From Isobaculum melis (GTDB lineage: Bacteria > Bacillota > Bacilli > Lactobacillales > Carnobacteriaceae): a stretch of DNA of 64,000 nt. Position 1 is the first letter of the stretch. Every line of letters begins with the position of its first letter. This document shows, in pieces, positions 27,688 through 37,020 of this stretch. The notes below the pieces were generated by a model. That model ran no database searches. It saw only the letters and a list, made by a program, of their open reading frames with translations, and was not told the DNA's origin. Location of the stretch: NCBI RefSeq assembly GCF_900111355.1, contig NZ_FOHA01000008.1, positions 47,999 through 111,998 on the forward strand. The letters are read 5' to 3'. Both the position numbers and the translations under genes were made by a program.

Positions 27688-28130
27688 GTGTCTACAACTT
27701 TAAATCGTTCACAGACGAGTAGTAAATCTTCTGAAAATGACTGGTCAATTTCTTTTAATGCAGCAGTAAAAAAATCACGATGTACTTGGTACCAATAGTC
27801 ATAGCTACAATCTCCTTCACCCTCAGCTATAGCAAAGGCAGCTGGGACTTGGTTCATTGGAAGTTGGGTTACATCAGTTGTTTGGATAATAGCCACAGGT
27901 AAATCCTGACGATTTAAAATGATACTATATTCATCAATTCTAGGATAAGGCTCATTTTCCAGCTCATAAAAAATGGCGGCGGAACAAGTAGCTGTTTTAA
28001 TACCAGCTATCACAAGTTGTGCCAATTCATCAGGAGCTGAACCGAATTGCCAGGCAGTGACAGCCGTTGATGTGGGTAATTTTTTTCTTGCTACAAAGGT
28101 TTGCCAATAGTCTTTTGTCTCTTGGTTCAT
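27681..28130 (-). CDS. ASCH domain protein
   Basis: A 149-residue protein of the ASCH superfamily (RNA-binding, PUA-like fold). Typical features are the WQFGSAPDELAQLVIAGIKT motif (the GxKxxT element), the DYWYQVHRDFF segment and a C-terminal LLLVCERFKVV strand. Family members act as RNA-binding or nucleoside-modification hydrolases; the role here is unknown. AAAGGTGG precedes the ATG. Confidence 0.88.
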   Translation of the reverse strand: MNQETKDYWQTFVARKKLPTSTAVTAWQFGSAPDELAQLVIAGIKTATCSAAIFYELENEPYPRIDEYSIILNRQDLPVAIIQTTDVTQLPMNQVPAAFAIAEGEGDCSYDYWYQVHRDFFTAALKEIDQSFSEDLLLVCERFKVVDTK

Positions 28131-28379
28131 ATCATTGCCACCTTTTTTAATGGATTATACCATATAAAAAGTAGTATCAACAAATATAGGATAAAATCAT
28201 AAGCAGTAAAGCTTTTTTTAAAGACAGATCAAAAGGCATCACACCTTTTATTTACTTAAAATGACCGAATTCTTTCGTTGTTCGCCTAGTGTTTTTCTGT
28301 TGTTTTCATAGCAATAATTCAGTTCACGTGATAGTATAAAGACTATAGAAAAGCAAGTTGTTAGAGAGGGAGTAAAGAC

Positions 28380-29150
28380 ATGTTATTTGATACACATACA
28401 CATTTAAATGATGTGGCATTTGAAGCAGAAATTCCAGAAGCTGTTAGGCGTGCAAAAGAACATGATGTCAGCAGAATGGCAGTCGTTGGTTTTGATGAAG
28501 CAACAATTAACCGTGCTTTGACACTAAGTAAAGACTATTCAGAGGTTTATAATATATTAGGTTGGCACCCAACAGAAGCGATTCATTTCTCAGAGAAAAA
28601 TGAAGAATGGCTTTGGTCCTTATTTGACCAGCCGAAAATCGTAGCAGTAGGCGAAATGGGCTTAGATTATCACTGGGATACTTCCCCTAAAAATGTTCAA
28701 GCAGATGTTTTGAGAAGACAGCTTCGCATGGCAAAACAAATGAAATTACCTGTTTCCATTCATATGCGAGATGCAACGGAAGATACCTATCGTATTTTAA
28801 AAGAGGAGCATGTAGAGGATATTGGTGGGATTATGCATACTTTTGGCGAAACACCCCTTTGGATGGAACGCTTCTTAGATTTAAATATGCATATTTCTAT
28901 TAGCGGTGTAGTAACCTTTAAAAAAGCTTTTGATGTTCATGAAGCAGCGAAAAATGCTCCGATTGATAAATTGCTCATTGAAACAGATGCTCCTTATTTG
29001 GCTCCTGTTCCTTATCGTGGCAAAAGAAATGAACCAGCTTATGTGCAATATGTCGCAAAAGAAATTGCGAAGTTAAGGGACATGAGTTATGAAGAAATTG
29101 CCACAATCACAATGGCGAATGCCAATCGTTTATTTGGGTTAACTGAATGA
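28380..29150 (+). CDS. TatD family deoxyribonuclease
   Basis: A 256-residue TatD-type metal hydrolase. It opens [11 protein letters not shown] (the HxH metal motif) and contains [31 protein letters not shown] and [12 protein letters not shown]. These enzymes act as 3'-5' exonucleases or D-tyrosyl hydrolases. It starts the tatD-rnmV-rsmA group and overlaps rnmV by 4 bases. A TATAAA box is present near 28335. Confidence 0.95.
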   Translation: MLFDTHTHLNDVAFEAEIPEAVRRAKEHDVSRMAVVGFDEATINRALTLSKDYSEVYNILGWHPTEAIHFSEKNEEWLWSLFDQPKIVAVGEMGLDYHWDTSPKNVQADVLRRQLRMAKQMKLPVSIHMRDATEDTYRILKEEHVEDIGGIMHTFGETPLWMERFLDLNMHISISGVVTFKKAFDVHEAAKNAPIDKLLIETDAPYLAPVPYRGKRNEPAYVQYVAKEIAKLRDMSYEEIATITMANANRLFGLTE

Positions 29151-29710
29151 AGAAAATCAAAGAAATTATTGTCGTTGAAGGCAAGGATGACACAAGACAA
29201 GTGAAGTTAGCTGTAGAGGCAGATACGATTGAAACGAGAGGTTCTGCAATTAATGAAGAAATTTTAGAAAAGATTCAAATAGCGCAAGAAACCCGGGGTG
29301 TGATTGTGTTCACTGATCCAGACTTTTCAGGTGAAAAAATCAGGAAAATTATTGCTAAAGAAGTACCAGGTGTCAAGCATGCTTTTATTACTGTTGCAGA
29401 AGGTGTGCCCGATAAAAAAGGCAGTCTAGGAATTGAACATGCTGCAACAGAAGTGATTCAGCAGGCGCTACTCAAAGCTTATCCTGCTTATATTGAAACG
29501 AAGCAGCTGATTGCAGATGAATTACTACTAGCAGCAGGCTTAATTGGCGGTGCCAATGCGAAAAAAAGAAGAGAACGATTAGGTGAAATTCTGAGAATTG
29601 GTTATACCAATGGAAAACAGCTAAGTAAACGCTTAGAGATGTTTCAAATTACCGAAGATCACTTTATTCAAGGAATGAGACAAGTTTTGGAGGAAGAAAA
29701 TGACGGATAG
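29147..29710 (+). CDS. rnmV: Ribonuclease M5
   Basis: A 187-residue Toprim nuclease that performs the last maturation step of 5S rRNA. It shows [17 protein letters not shown], the [14 protein letters not shown]oprim acids and the C-terminal domain ([16 protein letters not shown]). It overlaps tatD by 4 bases and rsmA by 11 bases, so the three genes are translated from one message. Confidence 0.95.
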   Translation: MKKIKEIIVVEGKDDTRQVKLAVEADTIETRGSAINEEILEKIQIAQETRGVIVFTDPDFSGEKIRKIIAKEVPGVKHAFITVAEGVPDKKGSLGIEHAATEVIQQALLKAYPAYIETKQLIADELLLAAGLIGGANAKKRRERLGEILRIGYTNGKQLSKRLEMFQITEDHFIQGMRQVLEEENDG

Positions 29711-30587
29711 AAAAGATATTGCGACACCAACTAGAACCAAAGAGATTCTAGAAAAATATGGTTTTTCATTTAAAAAAAGCTTAGGGCAAAATTTTATTGT
29801 TGAGCCAAATATTTTAACCAAGATTGTTCAAGCAGCTGGCTTAGATAAGGAAACCAATGTGATAGAAGTGGGGCCTGGTATTGGTGCTTTAACAGAGCAT
29901 TTAGGAAGGGCGGCTCATCAAGTCATGGCCTTTGAAATTGATGATCGCTTATTGCCTGTTTTAGCAGATACTTTATCGCCCTATGACAATATCAAAATTG
30001 TGCATTCAGATATTTTAAAAGCGAATTTGCCAGCATTAGTGGCAGAAAACTTTTCTGATGAAGGACGTTTAATGGTTGTTGCTAATTTACCTTACTATAT
30101 TACAACGCCGATCATTATGCATTTTTTAGCTTCAGAAGTGAAAATTGATGGTTTAGTCATTATGATGCAAAAAGAAGTAGCGGATCGCATTACAGCAAAA
30201 CCTGGTACCAAAGCTTATGGTTCATTATCCATTGCGATTCAATATTATATGACAGCAGAAGTAGCATTTATTGTGCCAAAAACAGTCTTTATGCCACAGC
30301 CCAATGTAGATTCGGCCATTATTCGACTGACACGTAGAGCAGTACCAGCGGTTACCGTTCAAAATGAAGTCCATTTCTTTAAATTAGTCAAAGGGGCATT
30401 TGTGCAAAGAAGAAAAACGCTTTGGAATAACTTGCTTGCAACCTATGGCAAAGAACCAGCTGTTAAAGAGGCTTTAGAGCAAGCCTTACAAGTAAGTGGG
30501 ATTGATGCAAAAAGACGTGGAGAGACGCTGACAGTAGCAGAATTTGGTAAGCTATCAGATGCAATTTACCAATTTTTATCGCGCTAA
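29700..30587 (+). CDS. rsmA: 16S rRNA dimethyladenosine transferase
   Basis: A 295-residue KsgA-type methyltransferase that dimethylates A1518 and A1519 of 16S rRNA. The motifs are [30 protein letters not shown] (SAM binding), [10 protein letters not shown] (catalytic motif IV) and FVPQ-like [22 protein letters not shown] lies ahead of the ATG inside the end of rnmV. Confidence 0.97.
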   Translation: MTDRKDIATPTRTKEILEKYGFSFKKSLGQNFIVEPNILTKIVQAAGLDKETNVIEVGPGIGALTEHLGRAAHQVMAFEIDDRLLPVLADTLSPYDNIKIVHSDILKANLPALVAENFSDEGRLMVVANLPYYITTPIIMHFLASEVKIDGLVIMMQKEVADRITAKPGTKAYGSLSIAIQYYMTAEVAFIVPKTVFMPQPNVDSAIIRLTRRAVPAVTVQNEVHFFKLVKGAFVQRRKTLWNNLLATYGKEPAVKEALEQALQVSGIDAKRRGETLTVAEFGKLSDAIYQFLSR

Positions 30588-30629
30588 AAAACGGTAAATA
30601 AAAAACTAGAAAGAAAATAGACTTTTTTA

Positions 30630-30686
30630 TTGCAGGCCGATAGCTGTTATGATATAATTGACAATTCTGTTTTTTTAGTGTATACT
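30630..30686 (+). promoter_or_regulatory. Two overlapping sigma-A promoters for veg
   Basis: Upstream promoter: TTGCAG (30630-30635), 17 bp, TATAAT (30653-30658). Downstream promoter: TTGACA (30658-30663), 17 bp, TATACT (30681-30686). The second -35 shares one base with the first -10. Confidence 0.8.
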
Positions 30687-30709
30687 ATTAGCTAGTGAGG
30701 TGAATCTAT

Positions 30710-30967
30710 ATGCCAGCAACATTAGCAAGTATTAAAAAACACTTGGATTGTCAATTAGGTAAGAAGATTATGCTGACCGCTCAAGTGGGACGCAAGCGAA
30801 AGACCGAACGTAAGGGTATATTGAGAGAAACCTACCCTGCAGTTTTTGTAGTCGATTTAGATCAAAGAGAAAATGCTTTTGATCGCGTATCCTACAGTTA
30901 TGCAGATATTTTAACACAAGCTGTGGAGATTCAATTCTTCGATGAAGCAAATAGTCAATATGCGTAA
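30710..30967 (+). CDS. veg: Veg protein
   Basis: An 85-residue basic, beta-rich protein (MPATLASIKKHLDCQLGKKI, then RKRKTERKGIL and ERVSYSYADILT-like FDRVSYSYADIL). It matches Veg, linked to biofilm stimulation in B. subtilis and always found near rsmA. Two consensus promoters precede it, so strong expression is expected. Confidence 0.93.
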   Translation: MPATLASIKKHLDCQLGKKIMLTAQVGRKRKTERKGILRETYPAVFVVDLDQRENAFDRVSYSYADILTQAVEIQFFDEANSQYA

Positions 30968-30977
30968 GTATGTATGT

Positions 30978-31011
30978 AAGCAAGCCTTTTAATTAGCTTG
31001 CTTTTTTTTAT
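30978..31011 (+). terminator. Terminator of veg
   Basis: AAGCAAGC pairs with GCTTGCTT and is followed by T residues. Confidence 0.85.
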
Positions 31012-31046
31012 TGCCAAAATTAAGATATCAACGTAGCTTTTAAATT

Positions 31047-31220
31047 CTAATCTAGGGTGTGTCTGAAAACTATGGTGGCATCCGAATTTTTCAGTGATGA
31101 TTGTGGAAATCTAGGGAAAAAACACAGTTTATGTGGTGCATAAGCGAGTATTTCTGACGACGAGTTACAGAAGCATCGCGAAAATATTCGCCGCCGTAGT
31201 TTTCAGACAAATCCTAATCT
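31047..31220. mobile_element. MITE-like intergenic element
   Basis: Twenty-base terminal inverted repeats with two mismatches: left TAGGGTGTGTCTGAAAACTA (31053-31072), right end 31197-31216. CTAATCT stands at both outer edges (31047-31053 and 31214-31220) and could be a target duplication. The ~165-bp interior has no reading frame. A deleted relative lies at 60711-60762. Confidence 0.6.
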
Positions 31221-31317
31221 TTAGAAAAAATTAAATGATGATTGATGATCATTTAATCCTATTTTAAGGATTATTTAGTATAATGAAGATATGATTTTAT
31301 GAGGAGGTTCCCTGGAT

Positions 31318-31956
31318 ATGTTTTTTTTACAAGGTCTATATGACTGGCTAGAGCAACTTGCTGGGGGCCGCTATAATCATTTTTGGTTAGTTCATTTAAG
31401 CTTTAGAAGTTTGGATAAAGCTTTGCAAGTTTATCTCTTTTGGATTATTTATCGCCTGATTTATTTATTGAGAAAAAAAAGTAAACAAGAAATCGTTCGA
31501 AAAAATAAAGAAATCATTTTGTGGCTTTTTGTTTTTTATGTCATTTTACTGTATCAATTAACTGTTTTTAGATGGGGATTTAATTTTAGTACTGCATTTG
31601 AACAATTAAGAAGCTTAGATCATGTGAATTGGCAGCCCTTTGTTGAAACGCTTAAATTAACTAATGGCTTAACATTATTTGATTTTATTTATAATTTGTT
31701 TGGTAATATTTTTTGGTTTGTACCAATGGGATTGATGTTGCCAGCTTTATTAAAAAAATCAAAACAAATAAAAACCTTGTTGATTGGTTTTGGCGTTTCA
31801 TTATCAATAGAAGTGATGCAATTCATTTTTCAAACAGGGATTTCAGATATTGATGATGTGATTTTTAATACTTTAGGGACATTGCTTGGTCTTTTAGTAT
31901 TTAGTGGGATTTCTTGGGTGAAAAACAAGGTGAAAAATAGGTTAAAAGAGGATTGA
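31318..31956 (+). CDS. VanZ family membrane protein
   Basis: A 212-residue protein with about five membrane segments. It has the VanZ-like core: NIFWFVPMGLMLPALL, then SLSIEVMQFIFQTGISDIDD and the final segment after VIFNTLGTLLG. VanZ proteins are associated with teicoplanin or lipoglycopeptide tolerance, but housekeeping homologues are common. GAGGAGG precedes the ATG. It is single, ending in a terminator shared with the convergent TetR gene. Confidence 0.85.
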   Translation: MFFLQGLYDWLEQLAGGRYNHFWLVHLSFRSLDKALQVYLFWIIYRLIYLLRKKSKQEIVRKNKEIILWLFVFYVILLYQLTVFRWGFNFSTAFEQLRSLDHVNWQPFVETLKLTNGLTLFDFIYNLFGNIFWFVPMGLMLPALLKKSKQIKTLLIGFGVSLSIEVMQFIFQTGISDIDDVIFNTLGTLLGLLVFSGISWVKNKVKNRLKED

Positions 31957-31983
31957 GTGCCCCTTTTAACCTATTTTTTTAGA
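31931..31983. terminator. Bidirectional terminator overlapping the vanZ-like 3' end
   Basis: AAAAATAGGTTAAAAG pairs with CTTTTAACCTATTTTT. The hairpin uses the last codons of the VanZ-like gene and overlaps the 3' end of the convergent TetR gene. Confidence 0.85.
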
Positions 31984-32549
31984 ATAGCAACAATCCATTC
32001 GGCTTTTGGAATCGGAAGATCAGGAAAACAAACTAAGCTTTCGGCAATCCCTTGAATGGCTGAATAAAAAGCCATAGATAAAGCAAGTGGCTCACCATCT
32101 TTGATTTCGCCTAGTTGCTGCCCAGCTTCGATTAGTGGTACAAAAGCATTAATGGCATTCATGCTTTTAATGATTTCCTGCATTTCCTCTGTTAAATAAG
32201 TTGCGCTTAAGGCTTGTTTAACCAGTAAAAAATAGTTAGTACTTTGAGGATAGGTTGTAAAAGAGTCAAAAATCATCTCGCTGATCTTACTAAAAATCGT
32301 TAATGGTGTTTGATTTTCAAACGACATCTGTTGAGTAAAAGAAGAGCCTTGAGCAGCATACTTCAATAATTCTGTATAAAGGACTTCCTTACTCTCAAAA
32401 TAATGAAACATCAAGCCAACACTCATATTTACTTCTTTTGCAATATCGCGAATCGTTGTTCCATGATATCCTCGTGTTACAAAGTAGTTCAGACTGACAT
32501 CAAGAATCTGCTGACGACGTTCTAATTTTTGTTCTTCCCTTTTTCCCAT
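31971..32549 (-). CDS. TetR family regulator
   Basis: A 192-residue repressor. The N-terminal helix-turn-helix (RQQILDVSLNYFVTRGYHGT, then TIRDIAKEVNMSVGLMFHYF) is typical of TetR. The C-terminal helical domain would bind a ligand. It starts one base after the stop of the desaturase-like gene, so the two form an operon. Two palindromic operator candidates precede the operon and suggest self-regulation. Confidence 0.9.
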   Translation of the reverse strand: MGKREEQKLERRQQILDVSLNYFVTRGYHGTTIRDIAKEVNMSVGLMFHYFESKEVLYTELLKYAAQGSSFTQQMSFENQTPLTIFSKISEMIFDSFTTYPQSTNYFLLVKQALSATYLTEEMQEIIKSMNAINAFVPLIEAGQQLGEIKDGEPLALSMAFYSAIQGIAESLVCFPDLPIPKAEWIVAILKK

Positions 32550-32550
32550 T

Positions 32551-34044
32551 TTAACTGACCCCTTTAAATGTTAATCCTTCTTTTTTACAAATTTTTTGAA
32601 TGGCAAATTTTCCTGATAAGGCAGCTGTAGGTAGTCCTCCTGAAAGCATCGTCCATTGTGAAGCAAGAACCACATTATTTAAATGTTTTATACTATTTGA
32701 TAAATACTGTTTTTTTAACGCTGGTGTTAATTCTACGCCCATATAAGCACCTTCGAAAGAGCTACAGTAGCGCTCAATTGTTACAGGTGTACTCATATCA
32801 ACCATTTCAATTTTTCCTTCTATCTCTGGTAAAACCTCAATCAGTTTTTGCCTATACATTTGCTGCAATTCTTTCTTTTTTTGATAGTAACTTCTTCGAT
32901 CTAAATTCTTCCATAATGCATAATCTTTTGTAGGGATACCGATTTTAAGAATACTTTTCCCGGTGGTTGCAGTGAAGTCATCATCTTCACAAAAGTGTTC
33001 AAATGCAAAAAAATCAGTCTCTTGCTGGTTAGCATCTAAATAGGTCTCGCCTTTTTTGATATAAAAGGAAGGATACTTACTTAAATCCAAATCAACACCA
33101 AAAAATAATTGAATCATACTATGAGTTTTTCCTACTTCTGGATTAGAAATCAGCTGTGCATAATCTTTATTGGTATATTGCATTGGTAAAAAATGCTGAA
33201 AGGTAAGTGCTGGATCACAGGCAGCAATCACAAAATCTGCATGAATGTGTTCTCCATTCTCTAATTCTACCCCAATTGCTTGTTGATTTTCTACAAGAAT
33301 CTTTTTAATTCCTTGATCACAATAGGCAGTCCCACCTACATTTTCATATTCTTTGATGAGGTTATTGACAAGAGTCTTAGCGCCACCATAAATTTTAGCT
33401 GAATAGTTGGTTGCGAAATTAGCAGCGGTTGTCATAAAGGCCATTGCTTGGAAACCACTAGGTACAAATGCTGTAATGATTTGGCGAATCAATTCATTTT
33501 TAAATTGGTTTGCTAATTCAATAACCGTCATTTTTCGATATTTATTTGATATTTTTAATGCAGGCCCCATTTGTTTTATTTGCTTCATCCAATCCAATAG
33601 ATGCATACTTTCCATGGATTTTTTTGCAGGAATTTTAATATGTTGCATTAATTTAATATCATGAATGAGTGTTTGAATATGTAGTGTATCTTCTGGTGCG
33701 ACTTCTATTAAATGCTGTTCTAATTTATCTAAATCACGATACCAGTGAAGCTGAGCTGTTTCATTTTCTACAGTAGCAAAAACATCTTGGTAGTGAATCT
33801 CCTCATCTTTAAAGGCCTTTAATTCTTGCCAAACTTGATAAAGATCTTCGTTAGGTTTCACTCCTGTTAAATAAGAAATACTACCATCTATGGTATAACC
33901 TCTACGGTCCCAATAGGTACAGTGCCCACCTAACATTGTATGTTTTTCATAAATTGTTGTTTCAAATCCATTTTTTTGTGCGTAGATGCCAGCTGATAAA
34001 CCTGAAATACCGCCACCAATAATAATTATTTTCTTTTTCATCAT
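32551..34044 (-). CDS. Phytoene desaturase-like FAD-dependent oxidoreductase
   Basis: A 497-residue flavoprotein of the CrtI/CrtN and retinol-saturase-like group. The FAD motif is IIIIGGGISGLSAGIYAQKN, followed by TIYEKHTMLGGHC, and the C-terminal motif is LASQWTMLSGGLPTAALSG. The family contains carotenoid desaturases and polyunsaturated acid or sterol-type reductases. No squalene/phytoene synthase gene is present in the window, so a carotenoid role is unproven. A second ATG at 34041 has better spacing to GGAGG and may be the true start. It is cotranscribed with the TetR gene. Confidence 0.82.
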   Translation of the reverse strand: MMKKKIIIIGGGISGLSAGIYAQKNGFETTIYEKHTMLGGHCTYWDRRGYTIDGSISYLTGVKPNEDLYQVWQELKAFKDEEIHYQDVFATVENETAQLHWYRDLDKLEQHLIEVAPEDTLHIQTLIHDIKLMQHIKIPAKKSMESMHLLDWMKQIKQMGPALKISNKYRKMTVIELANQFKNELIRQIITAFVPSGFQAMAFMTTAANFATNYSAKIYGGAKTLVNNLIKEYENVGGTAYCDQGIKKILVENQQAIGVELENGEHIHADFVIAACDPALTFQHFLPMQYTNKDYAQLISNPEVGKTHSMIQLFFGVDLDLSKYPSFYIKKGETYLDANQQETDFFAFEHFCEDDDFTATTGKSILKIGIPTKDYALWKNLDRRSYYQKKKELQQMYRQKLIEVLPEIEGKIEMVDMSTPVTIERYCSSFEGAYMGVELTPALKKQYLSNSIKHLNNVVLASQWTMLSGGLPTAALSGKFAIQKICKKEGLTFKGVS

Positions 34045-34057
34045 ATCCTCCGTTCGT

Positions 34058-34132
34058 TGAACAATTGTTCATTGGTTTAATTGTAAACGATACCGGATGA
34101 ATAAGTCAAGATTTTATTGAACGAATGTTTAA
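34058..34132. promoter_or_regulatory. Two TetR operator candidates
   Basis: TGAACAATTGTTCA (34058-34071) is a perfect 14-bp palindrome. TTGAACGAATGTTTAA (34117-34132) is a related imperfect one. Both lie upstream of the desaturase-TetR operon and share the TGAACnAnTGTT core. Confidence 0.6.
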
Positions 34133-34139
34133 TGAAAGT

Positions 34140-34191
34140 GAAAAAACATCCCTTTTTCTATCTCATATGTTAGAAAAGATAGAAAAAGGGA
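34140..34191 (-). terminator. Terminator of the GNAT gene
   Basis: TCCCTTTTTCTATC pairs with GATAGAAAAAGGGA. Reading leftwards a run of six T follows. Confidence 0.85.
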
Positions 34192-34199
34192 CATTCGTT

Positions 34200-34634
34200 T
34201 TAAGCTTGAAGAACCATATCAATATGAGGGATATCATCTTCTAAATAGGGTTCTGAAACAGCTTTAAATCCAAAGCTTCCATAAAATGCTTCTAAATAGG
34301 CTTGCGCCTGAATTTTCACAGGTTGATTTGGATAAGTATATTCAATCTGTGTTAAGACTTCACTGATAAGTGCTTTAGCTAAGCCATTGCCACGTGCTTC
34401 TTTTTTAACAATAACACGACCAAAATGAATGCCATCTTCTTCAGGTATAATTCTAGCATAAGCGATAACCCGTTCATCCTCTGTTTGAAAAACATGTGTG
34501 CTAATCAGATCAGCATAATCTACTTCTTGATAAGGACAATTTTGTTCAACAACAAAAATTTCAGTACGCGCATAATAAATTTCAAATAATTCTCGTGTTG
34601 AAAGTTCATCAAATTTTTTTACTTGCCAGTTCAT
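34200..34634 (-). CDS. GNAT family N-acetyltransferase, ElaA type
   Basis: A 144-residue acetyltransferase. The N terminus (WQVKKFDELSTRELFEIYYA), VEQNCPYQEVD and the acetyl-CoA loop VKKEARGNGLAKALI identify the ElaA-like GNAT group. The substrate is unknown. AAAGGGG precedes the ATG. Confidence 0.9.
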   Translation of the reverse strand: MNWQVKKFDELSTRELFEIYYARTEIFVVEQNCPYQEVDYADLISTHVFQTEDERVIAYARIIPEEDGIHFGRVIVKKEARGNGLAKALISEVLTQIEYTYPNQPVKIQAQAYLEAFYGSFGFKAVSEPYLEDDIPHIDMVLQA

Positions 34635-34811
34635 GATTATGCCCCCTTTTCTCAGTAATTAAGGTTAGTATACCCTATTTTTAATAAATAATTAACAGAA
34701 AGACCATTCAACGAATGAAATTTATGATATAATAAAAAAGTAGGGAAATGACAAAAGATGAATAGCTTTCGTTTTGAATAAATAAAATATAGAGATAATC
34801 GAGGAAATAGA

Positions 34812-35996
34812 ATGAGTATGAATATTCAGTTGAGAAGAAAAGCCATCTCACATGTAAAGCGGAAGTATCCGCTTTTAGTGAAAGACGATTTTGTAAAAGT
34901 GCCAAATTATCAAGAAGGTGATGTGGTTACATTAGTTGATCAGGAACATCATTTTTTAGCAACAGCCTATCTTGCAACCCAAAATAAAGGGGATGGTTGG
35001 GTTCTGAGCTTTCAACCAAATGAAAAAATAGATGTTGCTTTTTTTACGAAAAAATTTCAACTTGCTTATCAAGAACGAGCACATCTGTATCAAGATGAAG
35101 CAACCACAGCTTTTCGTTTTTTCAATGGAGAAGGCGATGGTTTAGGTGGATTAACGATTGATTATTATGCAGGTTATTATCTGTTTTCTTGGTATAGTGA
35201 AGGAATTTATCGTCATCATGAGATGATTTTACAGGGCTTTAAAGAAGCCTTATCAGATATTATTGGGATTTATCAAAAATTTAGATATGAGTTACCAAAA
35301 GGGCAAACAAGAGCTTCTTTTTTATGGGGTAACCGAGCACCAGAACCATTAATCATCAAGGAAAATGGCATTCAATATGCCACTTATCTGGATGAGGGGA
35401 TGATGACAGGGATTTTCTTAGACCAAAGAGAAGTCCGTAGAACCATTCAAGAACAGTATGCAGCAGGTAAAAATGTGTTAAATACCTTTTCTTATACAGG
35501 GGCATTTTCTGTTGCTGCAGCAATGGGCGGTGCTACAACCACTACAAGTGTTGATTTAGCAAATCGCAGCTTAGAAAAAACAAAAGAGCAATTTTTAGTG
35601 AATCAACTACCACTTGAATCACAGAAAATTTATGTGATGGATGTTTTTGATTATTTTAAGTATGCAGTCAAAAAAGAACTCACCTTTGATACGGTCATAT
35701 TAGATCCACCAAGCTTTGCCCGTTCAAAGAAAAGAACCTTTAGTGCAGCAAAGGATTATACGAGCTTGTTAGAAGATGCTATCGCGCTTACTGAACGCAA
35801 TGGCATCATTGTTGCTTCAACGAATGCAGCTCAGTTTAATATGGATAAATTTAAGGAGATGATTCATCAGGCCTTTCAACGAACTGGAAAAGCCTATCAG
35901 ATTGAAGCAGAGTATCAATTGCCAGTGGATTTCAAAGTTGCTACAAGCTTTCCAGAAGGGAATTACTTGAAGGTTTGCATCATTCGTAATAAATAG
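34812..35996 (+). CDS. rRNA large subunit methyltransferase, RlmI/YccW type
   Basis: A 394-residue SAM-dependent RNA methyltransferase. It has an N-terminal PUA domain (residues about 1-75, with KRKYPLLVKDDF and HHFLATAYL), a central domain (GEGDGLGGLTIDYYAGYY) and a class I methyltransferase domain with LNTFSYTGAFSVAAAMGG and VILDPPSFARSKKR. The family methylates C5 of cytosines in 23S rRNA. CGAGGAAA lies before the ATG. Confidence 0.92.
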   Translation: MSMNIQLRRKAISHVKRKYPLLVKDDFVKVPNYQEGDVVTLVDQEHHFLATAYLATQNKGDGWVLSFQPNEKIDVAFFTKKFQLAYQERAHLYQDEATTAFRFFNGEGDGLGGLTIDYYAGYYLFSWYSEGIYRHHEMILQGFKEALSDIIGIYQKFRYELPKGQTRASFLWGNRAPEPLIIKENGIQYATYLDEGMMTGIFLDQREVRRTIQEQYAAGKNVLNTFSYTGAFSVAAAMGGATTTTSVDLANRSLEKTKEQFLVNQLPLESQKIYVMDVFDYFKYAVKKELTFDTVILDPPSFARSKKRTFSAAKDYTSLLEDAIALTERNGIIVASTNAAQFNMDKFKEMIHQAFQRTGKAYQIEAEYQLPVDFKVATSFPEGNYLKVCIIRNK

Positions 35997-36027
35997 TAAG
36001 ATAAAAATTAAATAGAGAAGGGAAAAA

Positions 36028-36852
36028 ATGAGTGTGACAAACAACTTAGAACCGACATCAACATTTTTTCAAAAGCATTTTCATTCCATTATTCATTCTA
36101 TTGAATTAGATGGAACCCTGTTTTCAGAGGAGCAAACACAAATCTGCCAGGCATTTTTGCTGCAACAATCAACCTTTGAGGAGAGTTTAGCGGCGTTAAA
36201 ACAAACACCTAGTGAACCGTTAACGATAGAAAAGGTTCGCACCATGCTTAGTCAGCCTAGATATAGGACGTATTTTTCAACAACTGATTTCAATGAGTAT
36301 AAACATATTGAACGGTTATTGATCTTAAAGCGATTAATGGAATTAATCGATGTGGAAATTTATCGAAATCAAGCAGCAGGCACCTATATCCAACAAATGC
36401 ATGCATTTATTTATCAAGATTTATACCCTTGGGCAGGAACTTATCGTAAAGCAAGACGAACAAGAGGTCATACTTATTTTCTCTTACCAGGTCTTATTCC
36501 AGAAGCAACGAGAGATTTTTCTTTAGAATTAGAGATTATGGCTGCTCATTATTTTCCAACAAAGCAAGAATTTATCAAAAAATATGCACCTTTAGTGAAA
36601 GAGCTTCATTTTATTCATCCGTTTACTAAAGGGAATGGCTTAGCTTCAAGAGCTTTGTTTAGAAAAATTGCCATGCATCATGGTTATCACTTATATTATC
36701 AACGGATAAAAGAGAGTGTCTATATGCAAGGGATTGAGGACTGTAAAACAGATTTTATCGAATCTTATTTATCTCAATCAATTTTAAATGAACAAGCCGA
36801 TCAGCAATTAATTAAAGCCACAGCTTTAAAGAGAAAAAAGGATAAAAAATAA
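36028..36852 (+). CDS. Fic-fold protein with altered active-site motif
   Basis: A 274-residue Fic/DOC-fold protein. The flap-like segment YPWAGTYRKARRTRG and the core helix are present, but the Fic motif reads HPFTKGNGLASR where the active form is HPFx(D/E)GNGRxxR. The catalytic His and the GNG loop remain. The acid that binds Mg is Lys and the first Arg is Leu. Either AMP transfer is lost, or another chemistry is used. No partner antitoxin gene is visible. It follows the RlmI-like gene by 31 bases with an AGAGAAGGG ribosome site. Confidence 0.85.
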   Translation: MSVTNNLEPTSTFFQKHFHSIIHSIELDGTLFSEEQTQICQAFLLQQSTFEESLAALKQTPSEPLTIEKVRTMLSQPRYRTYFSTTDFNEYKHIERLLILKRLMELIDVEIYRNQAAGTYIQQMHAFIYQDLYPWAGTYRKARRTRGHTYFLLPGLIPEATRDFSLELEIMAAHYFPTKQEFIKKYAPLVKELHFIHPFTKGNGLASRALFRKIAMHHGYHLYYQRIKESVYMQGIEDCKTDFIESYLSQSILNEQADQQLIKATALKRKKDKK

Positions 36853-36879
36853 TAAGCAGTCATGTTATGATTGATGATG

Positions 36880-36906
36880 AGCTAACGCAATCCGTTAGCT
36901 TTTTTG
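36880..36906 (+). terminator. Terminator after Fic gene
   Basis: AGCTAACG pairs with CGTTAGCT and is followed by six T. Confidence 0.88.
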
Positions 36907-37020
36907 TTGGCTGCTGGATTTGTAAGAATTTTGTAAGAATTAGGTAAGAGATCTGACAGGTCTGCCACTTATACTAAAGGTAGTTCAGCAAGAGCGATAA
37001 TGAGGAAAAGAGGAAAATAC

